From DASUPK01 sp963848955 (lineage in GTDB: Bacteria; Actinomycetota; Thermoleophilia; Solirubrobacterales; 70-9), in NCBI GenBank assembly GCA_963848955.1, contig CAWKFQ010000012.1, positions 124,001 through 188,000 on the forward strand: a stretch of 64,000 nucleotides of DNA. The letters are read 5' to 3'. The notes under the pieces are model-generated. The model saw nothing but the letters and a program-made list of their open reading frames with translations, did no database searches and was not told where the DNA came from. Made by a program: the position numbers and the translations under genes. How positions within the stretch are numbered: position 1 is the stretch's first letter; each line of letters starts with the position of its first letter. Below, one piece after another: positions 27,017 to 37,561 of the stretch.

Positions 27017-30000
27017 GCGGCCAGCGGCCTCGGCTCGAGTCCCGCATCGTCAGCTCGATCGGGTAGCTGCAGAGCCGCTCCCGCGCGGGGCAGTCGGCGC
27101 AGAGCGCCCGGTGGGGGCGGTCGGTGACCTCGAAGCGGCCGGCCGCGAGCCGCTCGAGCACCGCCTCGACCCGGTTCCGCGCCGCCTCGAGCTCCCTCTC
27201 GCCGAAGCTCTCCCGCACCGGCTCATCAGCTCGTTCGAGGAAGACATAGGCCGTCTCGACGGGGGCGCCGCGGGCCGCGGCCGCGAGCGCGTAGAGGTCC
27301 CGCTGGATCGAATAGCGGGAGACGATCTGATTCGGATCGCGACCCTCGAGCCGGTCGGTCTTGTAGTCGACCACCAACACCGAGCCGTCGGGGCGCCGCG
27401 CAAGCAGATCGATCGAGCCGCGGATCAGGGTCCCTCCCACCGAGAGCACGAAGGGGACTTCGGGGCTGACCCTCGCATCGGAGATCTCGCGGCAAAGCGG
27501 CGAGCCGAGGAAGGCCTTCGTGAGCGCGAGCACCTGGCTGATCCCGTCGTCCGCCTCGAGGCCCTGCTCGCGCAGGGCGGCGGCGATGCGCTCGTCATCC
27601 GGTTCGCGCCAGCGGTTGCGGGCGCTCCACTCGAGCAGCGAGTGGACCGCGAGGCCGGGCCCGAATCGCCTCCGGACCTCGGGGGCCGAGGATTCCTCCC
27701 CGTCCACGGACACGACCTCGGGCTCACCGATCCCGAGGACGCGCTCGACGTAGAAGCGGTAGCCGCAGTTCTCGAAGGCCGACAGCGCCGAGTAGGAGAG
27801 CCCGCCGATCAGGGCCGGTGGCACCTCGGGCCGGTCCAGGGGCGGCTCGGCCCCGGCCGTCTGCTCCGGCGGGGGCTCGGCCTCACCCGGGGCGAGGAGC
27901 TCCGCTCCCGCGCCCGGCGCCGGCTCGCTGACGCTGACGCGCAGGCGGCCGGCCGGGTAGCCGTCGCCCGCGGCCGGGATCTCGAGTTCGCCCTCGGTCA
28001 CCTCTCCATCGAGCAGCGAGCGGATCAGTTGAAGGGCGATCGGCTTGCGGCGGGGTGATCTCCTTTTTCGAGGGCGTTCGGATTGAAGGTCCCGCTGAGC
28101 AGCAGGCGGCGCTTCGCCCGGGTCGCCGCGACGTAGGCGAGCCGAGCCTCCTCCTCGGCGTCGCGCTCGGCTGCCAGCTCGGTCAGCTCCTGGTAGTCGT
28201 GCAGGCGCTCGGCTGGGCGGCCGAGGCGGCCGAGCTGGACGCCGACGCGTGCCAGCTCGCCTCCCTCGGGGCCCTCCTCTCCGGGTTGCACCCGCAGGGG
28301 GGACCAGCCGAGCTGGAGGTTGCGGCCGAGGTCGGCAACCGCGACCACCTCGAACTCGAGCCCCTTCGCGCCGTGCACCGTCATCACCCGGACGCCGGCA
28401 TGGCCCTCGGCGCGGGTCGCGGCCTCGGCCTCGCGATCGCGGCTCGCGGCCCGCGAGTCCAGGTACTCGAGGAAGGCGCCGAGGTCCGGGCCCTCGCTCG
28501 CCTCGAACTCGCGCGCGAGCCGCATCAGCTTGCGCACGTTCGCCCAGCGGGCCTGACCGTCGAATCCGGCTCAGGGTCGCCAGGTCGTAGTCGAAGGCGG
28601 AGGCCGCGCGCTCGATCAGCGTCTCCAGCCCGCCCTCGGTCGACCGGTCGCGGAGGTCGGTGAGGACCGTCGCGAAGCGTTGGAGCCGCTCCATCTCCTC
28701 GGGCGGGATCAGCGCCGCCGCCTCCGCATCCCCTCGGGTCGGCGCGCCGCTCTCGACCAGGTCGCGGACGAGCGGCCAGATGTGGCCGAGGCGCTCCCGG
28801 TCGCTCTCCTCGTCCCGCCAGGTGGCCGCTCGCCGCAGCAGCCAGAGCGTGTCCGGCAGGACTCCGCAGGCGGGTGAGGCGAGCGCACCGAAGAGCGCCT
28901 CGTCGTCGAGCGGGTTGGCGATCACCGCCAAGAGGCAGCGAAGGTCGTCGATCTGCTGCTGGGACCAGAACCCGCGCCCGCCGACGACGTAGGGATCGAG
29001 CCCGGCGTCCGTGAGGGCGCGCTCCACGGCCGCCACGTGGGTGAAGGCGCGCATCAGGACGACGATCTCGGCTGGATCCACTCCGTCCTCGTCGACCAGC
29101 TGCCGGAGGCGCCCGGCCAGCCGGCGCGCCTCCGCCACCTTGGATCCGGAGCTCGGGTCGTCAGGCAGGCGCGGCAGCCGGGTCTCGTCGGCCTCCCAAC
29201 CCTTCCGGTCATCGACGGTCAGGAGGAGCTCCACAGGTGCGGTGCTCGCCTCTTCCTCCAGGAATGCGGTCAGCGGCTCGAAGCCGTCGAGCATGCCTCG
29301 CCCGATCGCGTTGGTCGCCGCGACGAGCTGAGGCGCGGCGCGGAAGTTCCCGGTCAGCGGCAGCGCCTCGCCGTTGGGCTCGTCGCCCTCGGCGAAGCGG
29401 CGGTGCTCGCGGCGGTAGACCTCGACGTCGGCGTGCCGGAAGCCGTAGATCGACTGGAACTCGTCGCCGACCAGGAAGAGGCGGGTCTCGGGACCCCGGA
29501 GCTGCTCGATCAGCCGCAGCTGTAGGTCGTTGGTGTCCTGGAACTCGTCGACCATCAGGTGGTCGAACTGCTCCCGGTAGCGGTCCCGCAGGGGGTCCGA
29601 GCCGGTGAGCAGCTCGACCGCCTTCAGCTGGAGGTCCTCGAAGTCGAGTGCCGCCCGTTCCTCCTTGAGCTGCTCGTAGCGGGCGCCGAATCGGGCGACC
29701 AGCTCGCGGAGCTGCTCGTAGGCCGGACCGAGCACGTGGGCGGCGACCGTCGCCTGCGCCCGCTTCGAGCGCCCTCGTGTAGCGCTCGCACGCCTCGCCC
29801 GCAAACGCCTTCGCATTCGAGCTGATCTCCAGGTCGCGGAGGGATTCGAGAAGCTCGTCGTCGGGAGGGAGGTTCGGGTCGAGGTCCATGGCCGCGGCGA
29901 TCCGCTCGCGGCTCGCTCACCGACTTGCCGCTCGCCTCCGCGCACTCCGGGTGCGCCGCCCGGCGGCCTCGATCAACGCGGCGATCGCCGGCGGCGGTCT

Positions 30001-30584
30001 TCCGGCGGCGCGAGCCGGGCAAGGCCGGGTTCGGGTCGCCGTGGCTGCGGAGCTCGTCGTAGGCGCCGCGGGTCATCTCGAGGAGCGTCCGGCGCCGGTT
30101 GGCCGCGGCCAGCTCGAGCGCCTCCGGCTCCCCTGACTCGACCAGCTCCGCGAGCGCCGAGTCGAAGGCACGGATGGCGAGCCGCTCGGCCTCCGCCTCG
30201 TCGACGACGCGGAAGCGGGGATCGATCCCCGCCGCGGCGGGATGGGAGGCGAGCAGCCGGCGGCAGAAGCCGTGGATGGTCGAGATCCAGGCCCGGTCGG
30301 TCGCGTCCAGGGCCGTGCGCAGGGCCTCGAGCCGCTCCCCCTCTGCCTCGCCGATTCGCGCCGAGAGCTCGTCCCGGATCCGGCGTCGCAGCTGATCCGC
30401 TGCCCGCTCGGTGAAGGTGAAGGCGAGGATGCGCTCGACGCCGACCGTCCGGATCCAGCGCGGCGGCGCAGAACCGGTCGACGAGCACGCTCGTCTTCCC
30501 GGTCCCGGCCCCGGCCCGCAGGAAGATGTCGCGGTCGCGTCGCTCGACCGCGGCGGCCTGCTGCTCGGTCCGCTCCCGGCTCAT
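27013..30584 (-). CDS. AddA/UvrD-like helicase-nuclease (several frameshifts)
   Basis: ~1190 aa if repaired. Starts at ATG 30584 overlapping the AddB-like stop. Motifs in order: Walker A AGAGTGKTS, DFEDLQL, Walker B VDEFQDTN, GDEFQSIYGFRHADV, MTVHGAKGLEF, VAATRAKRRLLLSG, then CGYRFYV, nuclease SIDLLAR...VVDYKTDR, and CADCPARERLC. Frame breaks at ~30445, 29911, 29764 and 28562 (one extra base each), ~28040 and ~27040 (one missing base each); 29960-30040 may hold more. Repairs of the first five restore family-like sequence directly; the 27040 one gives RDSEPRPLAA and a stop at 27013. Repairs double-strand breaks with its AddB-like partner. Confidence 0.85.
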
Positions 30585-33538
30585 TCCTCCTCGCTCTCCT
30601 CGGACCACGGCTCCTCCTCCGGCAGTCCGCGCTCGCGCCGGCAGATCGGCTGGAACGTGCACCAGTCGGGACAGCTGCCGCCGAGCGGGTCGCGGATCAC
30701 CTTCCCGGAGTGGATCGAGGCGATGATCTCCTCCGCCTTCTCCCTCGCCTCGTCGAGCGCGCCCTCGAACGCCTCGTCGTCGAGCTGGTCCTTGGGCCGA
30801 GGGTCGAGCCCCGCCAACTCGTCGGCGAGCTCCTTCCTGAGCAGGCCCTTTGGCGTGCGGTCGCCGGTCCCGCCGAGCGGCCGGTACAGGCCGCCGGCGA
30901 GCTCATGTCCCCAGAGCTCCCGGGCGGCGAGCATGTAGAGCTGGAGCTGCAGCTTGCCGCGCTTCTCGAGCATCGCGGCGCCGCCCTCGACCCTGCCGCC
31001 CGACTTGTAGTCCTGGACCAAGGCCTCGCCGCGCGGCCCGAGGTCGATCCGATCGATCTGGCCGTGAACCCCGCCACCGGCGAGCTGCAGGGGCCCCTGG
31101 TCGGATTGGTCGAAGCCGAATGCGGCCTCGGTGTGGGCGGGGACGAACGCGGTCGCCGTGTCGGCCTCGTCGGCCAGGAAGGCCAGGACCAGCCCCTCGA
31201 CGCGGCGGAGCGCGGCGGCGGTGTCGGCGATCTCCGGCGGCAGCCGATCCGCTCCCACCTCTGAGATCAGCTCTCGCGCGCGACTGCGCCAGGCCTCCAG
31301 GGACTCGGTGGTTGGACGGGGCTCGGGGCCCGGCGGGTCCTCGTAGAGGGACTCGAGAACCCTGTGCGCAATCGAGCCGCTGGTCAGGGGCTCGTCGACG
31401 GGCCCGATCCGCTGCGGGCGCAGCTCGTGGCCGATGAACCAGCGGTAGGGGCAGAGTGCGTACTCCTCGAGGGTGGAGGGCCCGAACAGGCCGATCTCCC
31501 GCATCCGCTCGAGCACCGGCTCGAGCTGGAGCGGGCCGGGCCGCAGCCGGCCGTTCTCGGTTCTCGGGCCGACGGCGGCGCTCGCCCTGGCGAGCTCGCG
31601 CGCGCTCGGCGCCGAACTCACGTCGAACACCGACTCGGCCAAGCCGCGGCCGCCGGCCTCCGCGACGATCGCCTCGTCGCGCTCCTCGATCCCCTGGGGC
31701 AGCTCGGGCGCGAGCAGACCCCTCACCTCGTCGACGTAGGGCGACCGGGACGTCGCCCCGCCCTCGTCGTCCGCGCTTCGCCAGGAGAGCCAGAGGCGCT
31801 GCTTGGGCCGCGAGAGACAGACCGAGAACAGGTAGCGGTCCTCGATCTCGGCCTTCTTCCTCTCTGGCAGCCCCAGCGCCCGCCGGGCGTCGTCCGAGAG
31901 CAGCGGGCCACCGGTGTCCCGCCGGGGAAAGTCGCCGTCCTGCATCGAGCAGACGAACATGTGGGAGACGCGACGGGCCCGTGCGCGGTAGGGACTGATC
32001 ACCCGGACCCTGCCCTCCGTGGGGCCCCTCCACATCGGCACGTCGAGCTCGGACACCGCGGCGATCACGTCACCGGGAGAGTGGGGCAGGCCCAGCTCAG
32101 CGAGGTCGGAGAGCGCTGTCTCGATCTCGGAGCCCGCCCGCAGCTCGAGAGCCCTGTCCTCCCCCGCGACCGCACCCTGGCGGCGCACCGCCGACTCGGC
32201 GATCCAGCGGGCCTGCCTGCCCGCCTCGCGAAGGAGGGCCGGTCCAGATCCGGCCTCACGCAGCTTCGCGACCTCGCGCAGGCCGCGCTCGCCGTTCTCG
32301 CTCTTGGGACCCCAGGCCGTGAGCGCCTCGTCGGTCGAGCGGATGCGACCGCGCAGCAGCCTGCGCTCGAACCAGTCCACCATCGACGGGGGAGCGACTC
32401 CCGGCGTGCGCAGATAGGCGAGCAGCTCCGCGGCCCCGCCGCCACCAACCGCGGCTCGAAGCAGCGCGATCAGCCCCGCCCCGGTCGCGGTGCGGGTGGC
32501 CGCGAGATCGGCCTGCACCGCCACCGGGATCTCGAATCGGGTCAGCACCCGGCGGTAGAGCGGTCCGGCCGAGCGCGGGTCGCGGAGCACGATCGCGATC
32601 TCCCCGGGCGGGACGCCGTCATGGAGGAGCCGCGCAACCTCGGCCCCCGCGGCCTCGACCTCCGCCAGCTCGCCCGCCGACGCGAGCAAGGCGACGCCGC
32701 CGTCATTCTCGATCGCCTCGCCGCCGCTCCGTTCGCCGAAACGGCGCTCGACCTCGAAGAGCGTCGAGCTCCGCGTGAAGCGGGGCTCGGGGTCGAGGCG
32801 CTCGATCGAGACGCCCTGGAAGTCCCTGAGCTCGGCGAAGAGGGCGCCGCGTGCGAGGGTGAGCGACTCGCGATCCTCCCAGGGGAGGGCGAGGGTCACG
32901 TCCGTGCTCGTCGCGAGCTCGCGGACCAGCTCCAGCTGCTCGAGCGTCAGGTCGTCGAATCCGTACAGGAAGACCGGCCGCGCCGCCCAGGCGTCCGGGC
33001 GCTCGCGGAGTGCGGCGGTCGCCGCCGCGGCGAGGGAATGGTCGTCCTGGAGGCCGAGTTCGTCCCGGACGCTCAGATAGGACTCGTAGAGCGACGCGAT
33101 CTCCAGCTCGTACGGCCCCGCCTCCATCGCTCGTCCGCGCAGGGCAACCGGGTCGACCAGCGCGGCCTGCAGCTCCGAGACCAATTCCTCCAGCGCCGTC
33201 GGAAAGCCGGGCCGGCGCGACGACGTCGCGAGGATCCCGAGTTCCGCTTTCGATCCGGCCTCGCGGGCGAGCCGCAGCCGCTGGGTTCGGCTGACCGCGG
33301 GGCCGACGGGGGCGTCCGTAGCCCGTGCGACGAGCCCGAAGAGCTGATCGAAGGTGCCCACGGTCGCGCCGATCACGACCTCGCCGTTCCCGGTGAGCTC
33401 CTCCTCGAAGCGCTCCACGTCGTCCACGGTTGGGACCACCAGGACCGGGTCGCGGGCCGCGGCCGCCCTGAAGGCATCCAGAGTCCTGCCTGTTCGCCCC
33501 GAGTTGGGGGGCCCGATGATCAGTTTCACGCCACTCAT
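30581..33538 (-). CDS. AddB-like PD-(D/E)XK nuclease subunit
   Basis: 985 aa from ATG 33538 (MSGVKLIIGPPNSGRT); upstream ATGs exist but precede the conserved start. The degenerate Walker A GPPNSGRT has Arg where Lys is usual. Middle part is the inactivated helicase-like region (EIAIVLRDP, AELLAYLRTPG, RVISPYRARARRVSHMFV). C-terminal nuclease has HGQIDRIDL...VQDYKSG. Four Cys, LCPYRW plus CPDWCTFQPIC, are placed as in the AddB Fe-S cluster. Unbroken, unlike its partner addA, whose start it overlaps by ATGA. Confidence 0.85.
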   Translation of the reverse strand: MSGVKLIIGPPNSGRTGRTLDAFRAAAARDPVLVVPTVDDVERFEEELTGNGEVVIGATVGTFDQLFGLVARATDAPVGPAVSRTQRLRLAREAGSKAELGILATSSRRPGFPTALEELVSELQAALVDPVALRGRAMEAGPYELEIASLYESYLSVRDELGLQDDHSLAAAATAALRERPDAWAARPVFLYGFDDLTLEQLELVRELATSTDVTLALPWEDRESLTLARGALFAELRDFQGVSIERLDPEPRFTRSSTLFEVERRFGERSGGEAIENDGGVALLASAGELAEVEAAGAEVARLLHDGVPPGEIAIVLRDPRSAGPLYRRVLTRFEIPVAVQADLAATRTATGAGLIALLRAAVGGGGAAELLAYLRTPGVAPPSMVDWFERRLLRGRIRSTDEALTAWGPKSENGERGLREVAKLREAGSGPALLREAGRQARWIAESAVRRQGAVAGEDRALELRAGSEIETALSDLAELGLPHSPGDVIAAVSELDVPMWRGPTEGRVRVISPYRARARRVSHMFVCSMQDGDFPRRDTGGPLLSDDARRALGLPERKKAEIEDRYLFSVCLSRPKQRLWLSWRSADDEGGATSRSPYVDEVRGLLAPELPQGIEERDEAIVAEAGGRGLAESVFDVSSAPSARELARASAAVGPRTENGRLRPGPLQLEPVLERMREIGLFGPSTLEEYALCPYRWFIGHELRPQRIGPVDEPLTSGSIAHRVLESLYEDPPGPEPRPTTESLEAWRSRARELISEVGADRLPPEIADTAAALRRVEGLVLAFLADEADTATAFVPAHTEAAFGFDQSDQGPLQLAGGGVHGQIDRIDLGPRGEALVQDYKSGGRVEGGAAMLEKRGKLQLQLYMLAARELWGHELAGGLYRPLGGTGDRTPKGLLRKELADELAGLDPRPKDQLDDEAFEGALDEAREKAEEIIASIHSGKVIRDPLGGSCPDWCTFQPICRRERGLPEEEPWSEESEEE

Positions 33539-33783
33539 AAGACGGGTCACTCCTCCGGCTTCGCCTTCGGAGCGCCCTCGCATGAGCATAGGCCCGTCCT
33601 CGGCGCTTGATGCGAGGGTGCTCCGAGGGCGTGAGTCCGAGGAGCAACCCGTTTCATGGAGCTCAAATCCGCCTGGTTTCTCGCATAACGCGCGGAAACC
33701 AGAGCCGGTCTTTTTCCGCCGGGGGCGAGTCTAAGTTGGCTTCAGATCACACCTCCGGAAGCCGAAACGGGAGGCCCACCGAA

Positions 33784-34239
33784 ATGACACTTTGCTTTGT
33801 AGATCCAGCCGACGCCATCAGGGCTATCGCCGACTCCGTCGGCCGTGAGGCCCGCCGCCAGCTGCTCGGCGAGGCGGTGCGAGCCTGGGTCGACGAGATC
33901 CCCGACGGGGAGCTCCAGGAGCACTACGCCAAGGCGATCTCGGAACTCGACGAGCACGACATCTCGATGCTCGCCGCCTGGCACGGCTCGATGGAGGTCG
34001 GCCAGCCGGTCCCGAATCGCGACTTCCTGATGGGTGCCTTCCACTCGCTCGGCGACAACCGCCGCGAAGCCCTCAAGCTCGCCGCCGGCTTCCGCGGCGA
34101 GGAGGCATTCGAGGAGGGCATCTCTGAGGAGCGCGCCCTCGAGCTCGTGCTCGAGTGGCTCTCGCCGCCCCGCCTGATGGAGCTCTGCCGCGAGGCTGTG
34201 GAGCTCTACATGTGGGATCGCGGCGGCTCCGACAACTGA
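33784..34239 (+). CDS. Hypothetical helical protein
   Basis: 151 aa, ATG 33784 after GAGGCCCACCGAA. All-helical by pattern, acidic, with IRAIADSVGREARRQLLGEAV, ...HDISMLAAWHGSMEVGQPVP and a C-terminal WLSPPRLMELCREAVELYMW. No domain recognised. Divergent from the AddB-like gene. The 245 bp between them shows no further gene. Confidence 0.62.
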   Translation: MTLCFVDPADAIRAIADSVGREARRQLLGEAVRAWVDEIPDGELQEHYAKAISELDEHDISMLAAWHGSMEVGQPVPNRDFLMGAFHSLGDNRREALKLAAGFRGEEAFEEGISEERALELVLEWLSPPRLMELCREAVELYMWDRGGSDN

Positions 34240-34251
34240 GTCGCCCGCAGC

Positions 34252-35211
34252 TCAACCGCTGAACTCCTCCAGCGCCTTCTCCATGAGTGGCGTCACGTCG
34301 TAGACCTCTGATCCTGACGGGACCTGGATGTCGGGACGGATGCCGTAGTGGCTGAAGTCCATGGTCATCGTGAAGCTGCCCAGCGATCCCATCGCCGAGC
34401 TCGAGGTCTCACGACGCAGCAGTCCGTCCCCGTCGATCCAGACGTCGACGGTCGCACTCGAGATCTGCTCCATCGATCGGTCGATCATGTCCCCGAGCTT
34501 CCCTGAGACCTCGCCCTTGAGCTCGTCCGTGAGCTTGCCGATGTCGATCAGCGCCCTGTAGTGAGTGGTCGCAACGTCGTTCACGCGCTCCTGCCCGACG
34601 TCGGCCACCTGATAGCTGGCGTCCTCGAGGGCGTCGAGCTGCTGGGTCGGACTGCTCGACATCCCGACGCCGCTCGCATCGCTCTGGAGGAGATCCCCGA
34701 AGACCTCGGAGCGCATCAGCAGCCACCTGGCTGACCCTCCGAAAGCCGCACCCAGCTCCGCGGAGCTGAGGTACACGTCCCCTTCGTCCAGGATCTCCTC
34801 GAGGTTGAAGCTCTGCACCCCGCCCGCCGTTGACCCGGTCGCGCTCATCTGGATCGCGGCGCGGTCGGTCTCGCCGTTCAGCACGCCGCGTCCCCTGATG
34901 CTCATCGCGCCCGGCCCCTGGGATCCCCCCGTAAAGGTGATCCGAACGCCGGGAGCGTTGCTGGTCGCCTCGGCGGCAGCGGCCACCGGGTTCTGACCGC
35001 CGCGATTGAGCAGTCCCGGCACCACCAGCAGCGCCGCAATCACGACGATCGCCCCGAGAACCAGCAGGAGCTTGTCCCAGGCCGGATCGGCTTTGTACTC
35101 GCGCTCAGTGACCGGGTCGCTCGCGGGGGGTCCTGGGGCACCGACCAATCTCCGCTCAAGCTTCGGCGGGCCTCCTGCCTTCTGCTCAGGGTCCATCCCG
35201 TGGTCGTCCAC
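34252..35211 (-). CDS. Membrane-anchored LppX/LprG-like protein
   Basis: 319 aa. A ~45-residue cytoplasmic segment (Pro-rich) precedes one membrane helix (LLLVLGAIVVIAALLVVPGLL). The outside domain has the beta-rich pattern of LppX/LprG/LolA-like lipoproteins: ...SIRGRGVLNGETDRAAIQMS, LNLEEILDEGDVYLSS-type strands, and VDVWIDGDGLLRRETSSS near the end. In mycobacteria such folds carry lipids; here that is inference. ATG 35211, alternative ATG 35196. Confidence 0.68.
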   Translation of the reverse strand: MDDHGMDPEQKAGGPPKLERRLVGAPGPPASDPVTEREYKADPAWDKLLLVLGAIVVIAALLVVPGLLNRGGQNPVAAAAEATSNAPGVRITFTGGSQGPGAMSIRGRGVLNGETDRAAIQMSATGSTAGGVQSFNLEEILDEGDVYLSSAELGAAFGGSARWLLMRSEVFGDLLQSDASGVGMSSSPTQQLDALEDASYQVADVGQERVNDVATTHYRALIDIGKLTDELKGEVSGKLGDMIDRSMEQISSATVDVWIDGDGLLRRETSSSAMGSLGSFTMTMDFSHYGIRPDIQVPSGSEVYDVTPLMEKALEEFSG

Positions 35212-35294
35212 GGGGGAAGGATCGGTTCACGATGCCGCCCACTGAGCCCAGAAACCGGGCGCTGGACGAGTGGACGTCGGTGTAATGGAGCAGC

Positions 35295-35941
35295 TCAGAG
35301 CGCCAGGGCGCTGCGGAGCTCCGGGATCGCCTGATCGTTGTCCCGGAAATGGACCGCCGACATGCCGAGTTCCGTTGCCGTCTTGCAATTCACGCCGTGT
35401 CGTCGATGAAGAGGCATTCCTCCGGGCTGGGGCCACCCATCCGCTCCAGAGTGAGGTCGTAGATCTCGCGATCCGGCTTGCGACAGCCGACGAAGCCCGA
35501 ATCCACGACCACCTCGAAGATCTCGTCGACGGGCAGCATGGTCCGCCAGACCGGTTCCCATTCACGAACGTTGTTTGTCAGCAGGCCCATGCGGTAGTCG
35601 CGCTCCTTCGCCTCGCGCATCAGACCGATCATCGGCTCGTTGGGGTGGAGGGCGTCGAAGTAGATCTCGCGGAAACGGTGAAGCTCCGGCCTGTGACCGA
35701 GAGCCGGCTCGAGCGCATCGCCTAGCTTGCGGAGGAAGTCGGCTTCGCTGAGGCGGCCGGTCTCCAGCTCGAAGAGGGGGTGGCGTCCGTCCTCCTCCTG
35801 GATCCTGGTCATCGCATTGCCCAGCGCCTCGAACTGCACTCCCGTCTCGTCCTGGACCGCGGCGAATGACTGGATAAGGGGCGTCGTCAGGACCCCGCCG
35901 AAGTCCGAGATCACCGTGCTGATCCGGCCGGGTTCGCTCAT
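35295..35941 (-). CDS. HAD-family hydrolase (frameshift at ~35395)
   Basis: ~215 aa. HAD motifs: ISDFGGVLTTP (motif I; second Asp replaced by Gly, so check), LLTNNVREWEP (motif II), GCRKPDREIYDL (motif III Lys), and CLFIDDT (motif IV). One G appears missing at 35395-35396; restoring it joins FIDDT to GVNCKTATELGMSAVHF and ends at 35295. As read, the frame stops early at 35387 or so. The first gene of a short minus-strand run; its start overlaps the next upstream gene's stop. Confidence 0.78.
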
Positions 35942-36657
35942 GCCCGCCAGAGCAGGTAGCTGCCGAGGCCGAGGATCCCGTCGGTCTCACAGCGGAACAG
36001 CCCCGCCCAGGCGCCACCCAGCCGGACGCCTCCCAGGGAGCTCGCCGCGACCCTGGTGGCCGCGGCGCGGCTGGCCCGCTCGGCTTCCTCAGGCCAGAGC
36101 TCGAGCCCGAAGCGGGTCGGGCCATCGTCGCCGTCGTACTGGGTCGAGACGAAGGTGTCGTCGAAGCGCGTGTCCTCCTCGCCGCGGATCGTCCAGGCCG
36201 AGCTCCGCTCGTCGCCATGCTCAACACCGGGGTCCCCGCGTGACTCGACCACCAGCCACGACTGGTCTCCCGCGTCGATCGCCAGGTGGCGGAAGGTGCC
36301 CGCGCCCTCAGTTGGATCGGCGCCCCAGCGGCTGATCTGCCCGGGGCACTGGACACTCTCCGAGCCGTCCTTCGGGCTCACGTCCGCGACGCAGACGAGG
36401 ACCGAGAGATTGCCGCTGTCGCCGAGCGGGATCTCGGCCGTCCGCGGGCTCACGGTCGCCTCGAGGGCCGCGTCACCGGCACTGATCTCCAGCGTTGCGG
36501 CGTCGCCGCCCTCCTCGAGCGCGAAGATCGCCGATTGCGCCTTGCCCTCGGTCAGCAGGAGCGCGCCGGGCTCCCCGAAGTCCCAGGCGAGCCCGCCGAT
36601 ACCGGACGCCGGATCGCCGAAGCCGCAGACGAAGAAGCCCTGGACAAGATCGGTCAT
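35938..36657 (-). CDS. Hypothetical protein
   Basis: 239 aa, soluble, acidic, beta-rich by pattern; contains VQGFFVCGFGDP at the start and GLFRCETDGILGLGSYLLWRA at the end. No domain known to me. ATGA overlaps at both ends (HAD gene downstream, FxsA gene upstream) show it is in an operon with them. Function unknown. Confidence 0.65.
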   Translation of the reverse strand: MTDLVQGFFVCGFGDPASGIGGLAWDFGEPGALLLTEGKAQSAIFALEEGGDAATLEISAGDAALEATVSPRTAEIPLGDSGNLSVLVCVADVSPKDGSESVQCPGQISRWGADPTEGAGTFRHLAIDAGDQSWLVVESRGDPGVEHGDERSSAWTIRGEEDTRFDDTFVSTQYDGDDGPTRFGLELWPEEAERASRAAATRVAASSLGGVRLGGAWAGLFRCETDGILGLGSYLLWRA

Positions 36658-37265
36658 CCGCCGAACGGCTCCCTTCCGGGCGGCAACTCGTCCTCGTCAC
36701 GGATCTCCTGCCCCGTTCCCTCGATGTCGTCGGGACGCGGGCCGGTTCGCGGCGGAGGTGGCGGCGGCTCTTCCCAGCCAAATGGGTCCTCGGTTGCCGG
36801 CTCATGCCGCGGCCCCGACGGGCCACCCGAGCCCGGGCGCCGGCGAGGCGGTCCCTGCGCCCGGCCGAACGTCCACATTGTTGCGCCACCTCCCATCGCC
36901 AGCCGGCGGCGGACGAGGCGAGACGAAAATCGCCGCACGAGCGCGCGCGTCGGCGGAATCAAGAGGATGAGTCCGACGATGTCGGTGAGGAACCCCGGAG
37001 TGATCAGCAAAGCCCCACCGAAGATGATCAGCACGCCGTCGAAGACCTCCTTATGCGGCAGCCGGTTCTCCGCAAGCGCGCGGTTGAACCGCACCCAGGC
37101 CGCACGCCCCTGCTGGCGAAGCAGCATCGAGCCGAGGAGCGCGTCCGCGAGCAGCAGCGCCAGCGTCGGGACCACGCCTATTGCGCCGCCCACTTGGATG
37201 ATCACGTAGAGCTCCGCGATCGGCACGATGATGAAGATCAAGACGAGGAAGAACACGGCACGCAA
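36654..37265 (-). CDS. FxsA-family membrane protein
   Basis: 203 aa. The first ~115 residues match FxsA: FLVLIFIIVPIAELYVIIQVG, a GSMLLRQQGRAAWVRFN loop, GVLIIFGGALLITPGFLTDIVGLILLIPPTR. Two to three membrane helices; the last ~80 residues are a Pro-rich cytoplasmic tail. FxsA overexpression relieves phage exclusion in E. coli (family knowledge); the normal role is unclear. First gene of the minus-strand operon. Confidence 0.85.
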   Translation of the reverse strand: MRAVFFLVLIFIIVPIAELYVIIQVGGAIGVVPTLALLLADALLGSMLLRQQGRAAWVRFNRALAENRLPHKEVFDGVLIIFGGALLITPGFLTDIVGLILLIPPTRALVRRFSSRLVRRRLAMGGGATMWTFGRAQGPPRRRPGSGGPSGPRHEPATEDPFGWEEPPPPPPRTGPRPDDIEGTGQEIRDEDELPPGREPFGG

Positions 37266-37333
37266 GGCTACTCAGGCAGGGCGCTCCGCCCGTCGGGGCT
37301 ACCCATGGGACGGTCCCCCTATCCTTGGTGGAG

Positions 37334-37561
37334 ATGAATCGCGAGCAGGCACAACGCGAGCGAGAGCGGATGGCGACCGACCATCCGGAAGCAACCTGGC
37401 TGGTCGCCGAGCAGAAGCCGGGCGAATGGGCTGTGGTCAAGGTCGGGCTCGCGCCGAGTGACGCAGCCGACGGCTCGGCGACCGAGGCGCGCCCGAAGCC
37501 CGACTACGCTGGAGATCCAAGATCCTCCCAAAATCAAAACGCTCCCTACGGAAACTTCTGA
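37334..37561 (+). CDS. Small hypothetical protein
   Basis: 75 aa, ATG 37334 (MNREQAQRERERMATDHP), strongly helical start then WLVAEQKPGEWAVVKVGL. Its TGA overlaps the ATG of the Fe-S assembly gene (TGATG), so it is translated in tandem with it. Coding character is consistent; no family known. Confidence 0.6.
   Translation: MNREQAQRERERMATDHPEATWLVAEQKPGEWAVVKVGLAPSDAADGSATEARPKPDYAGDPRSSQNQNAPYGNF

Noticed and set aside
31364..33610. 748-codon plus-strand frame antisense to the AddB-like gene
   Set aside because: Composition bias only; the minus-strand product has clear nuclease and Fe-S motifs.
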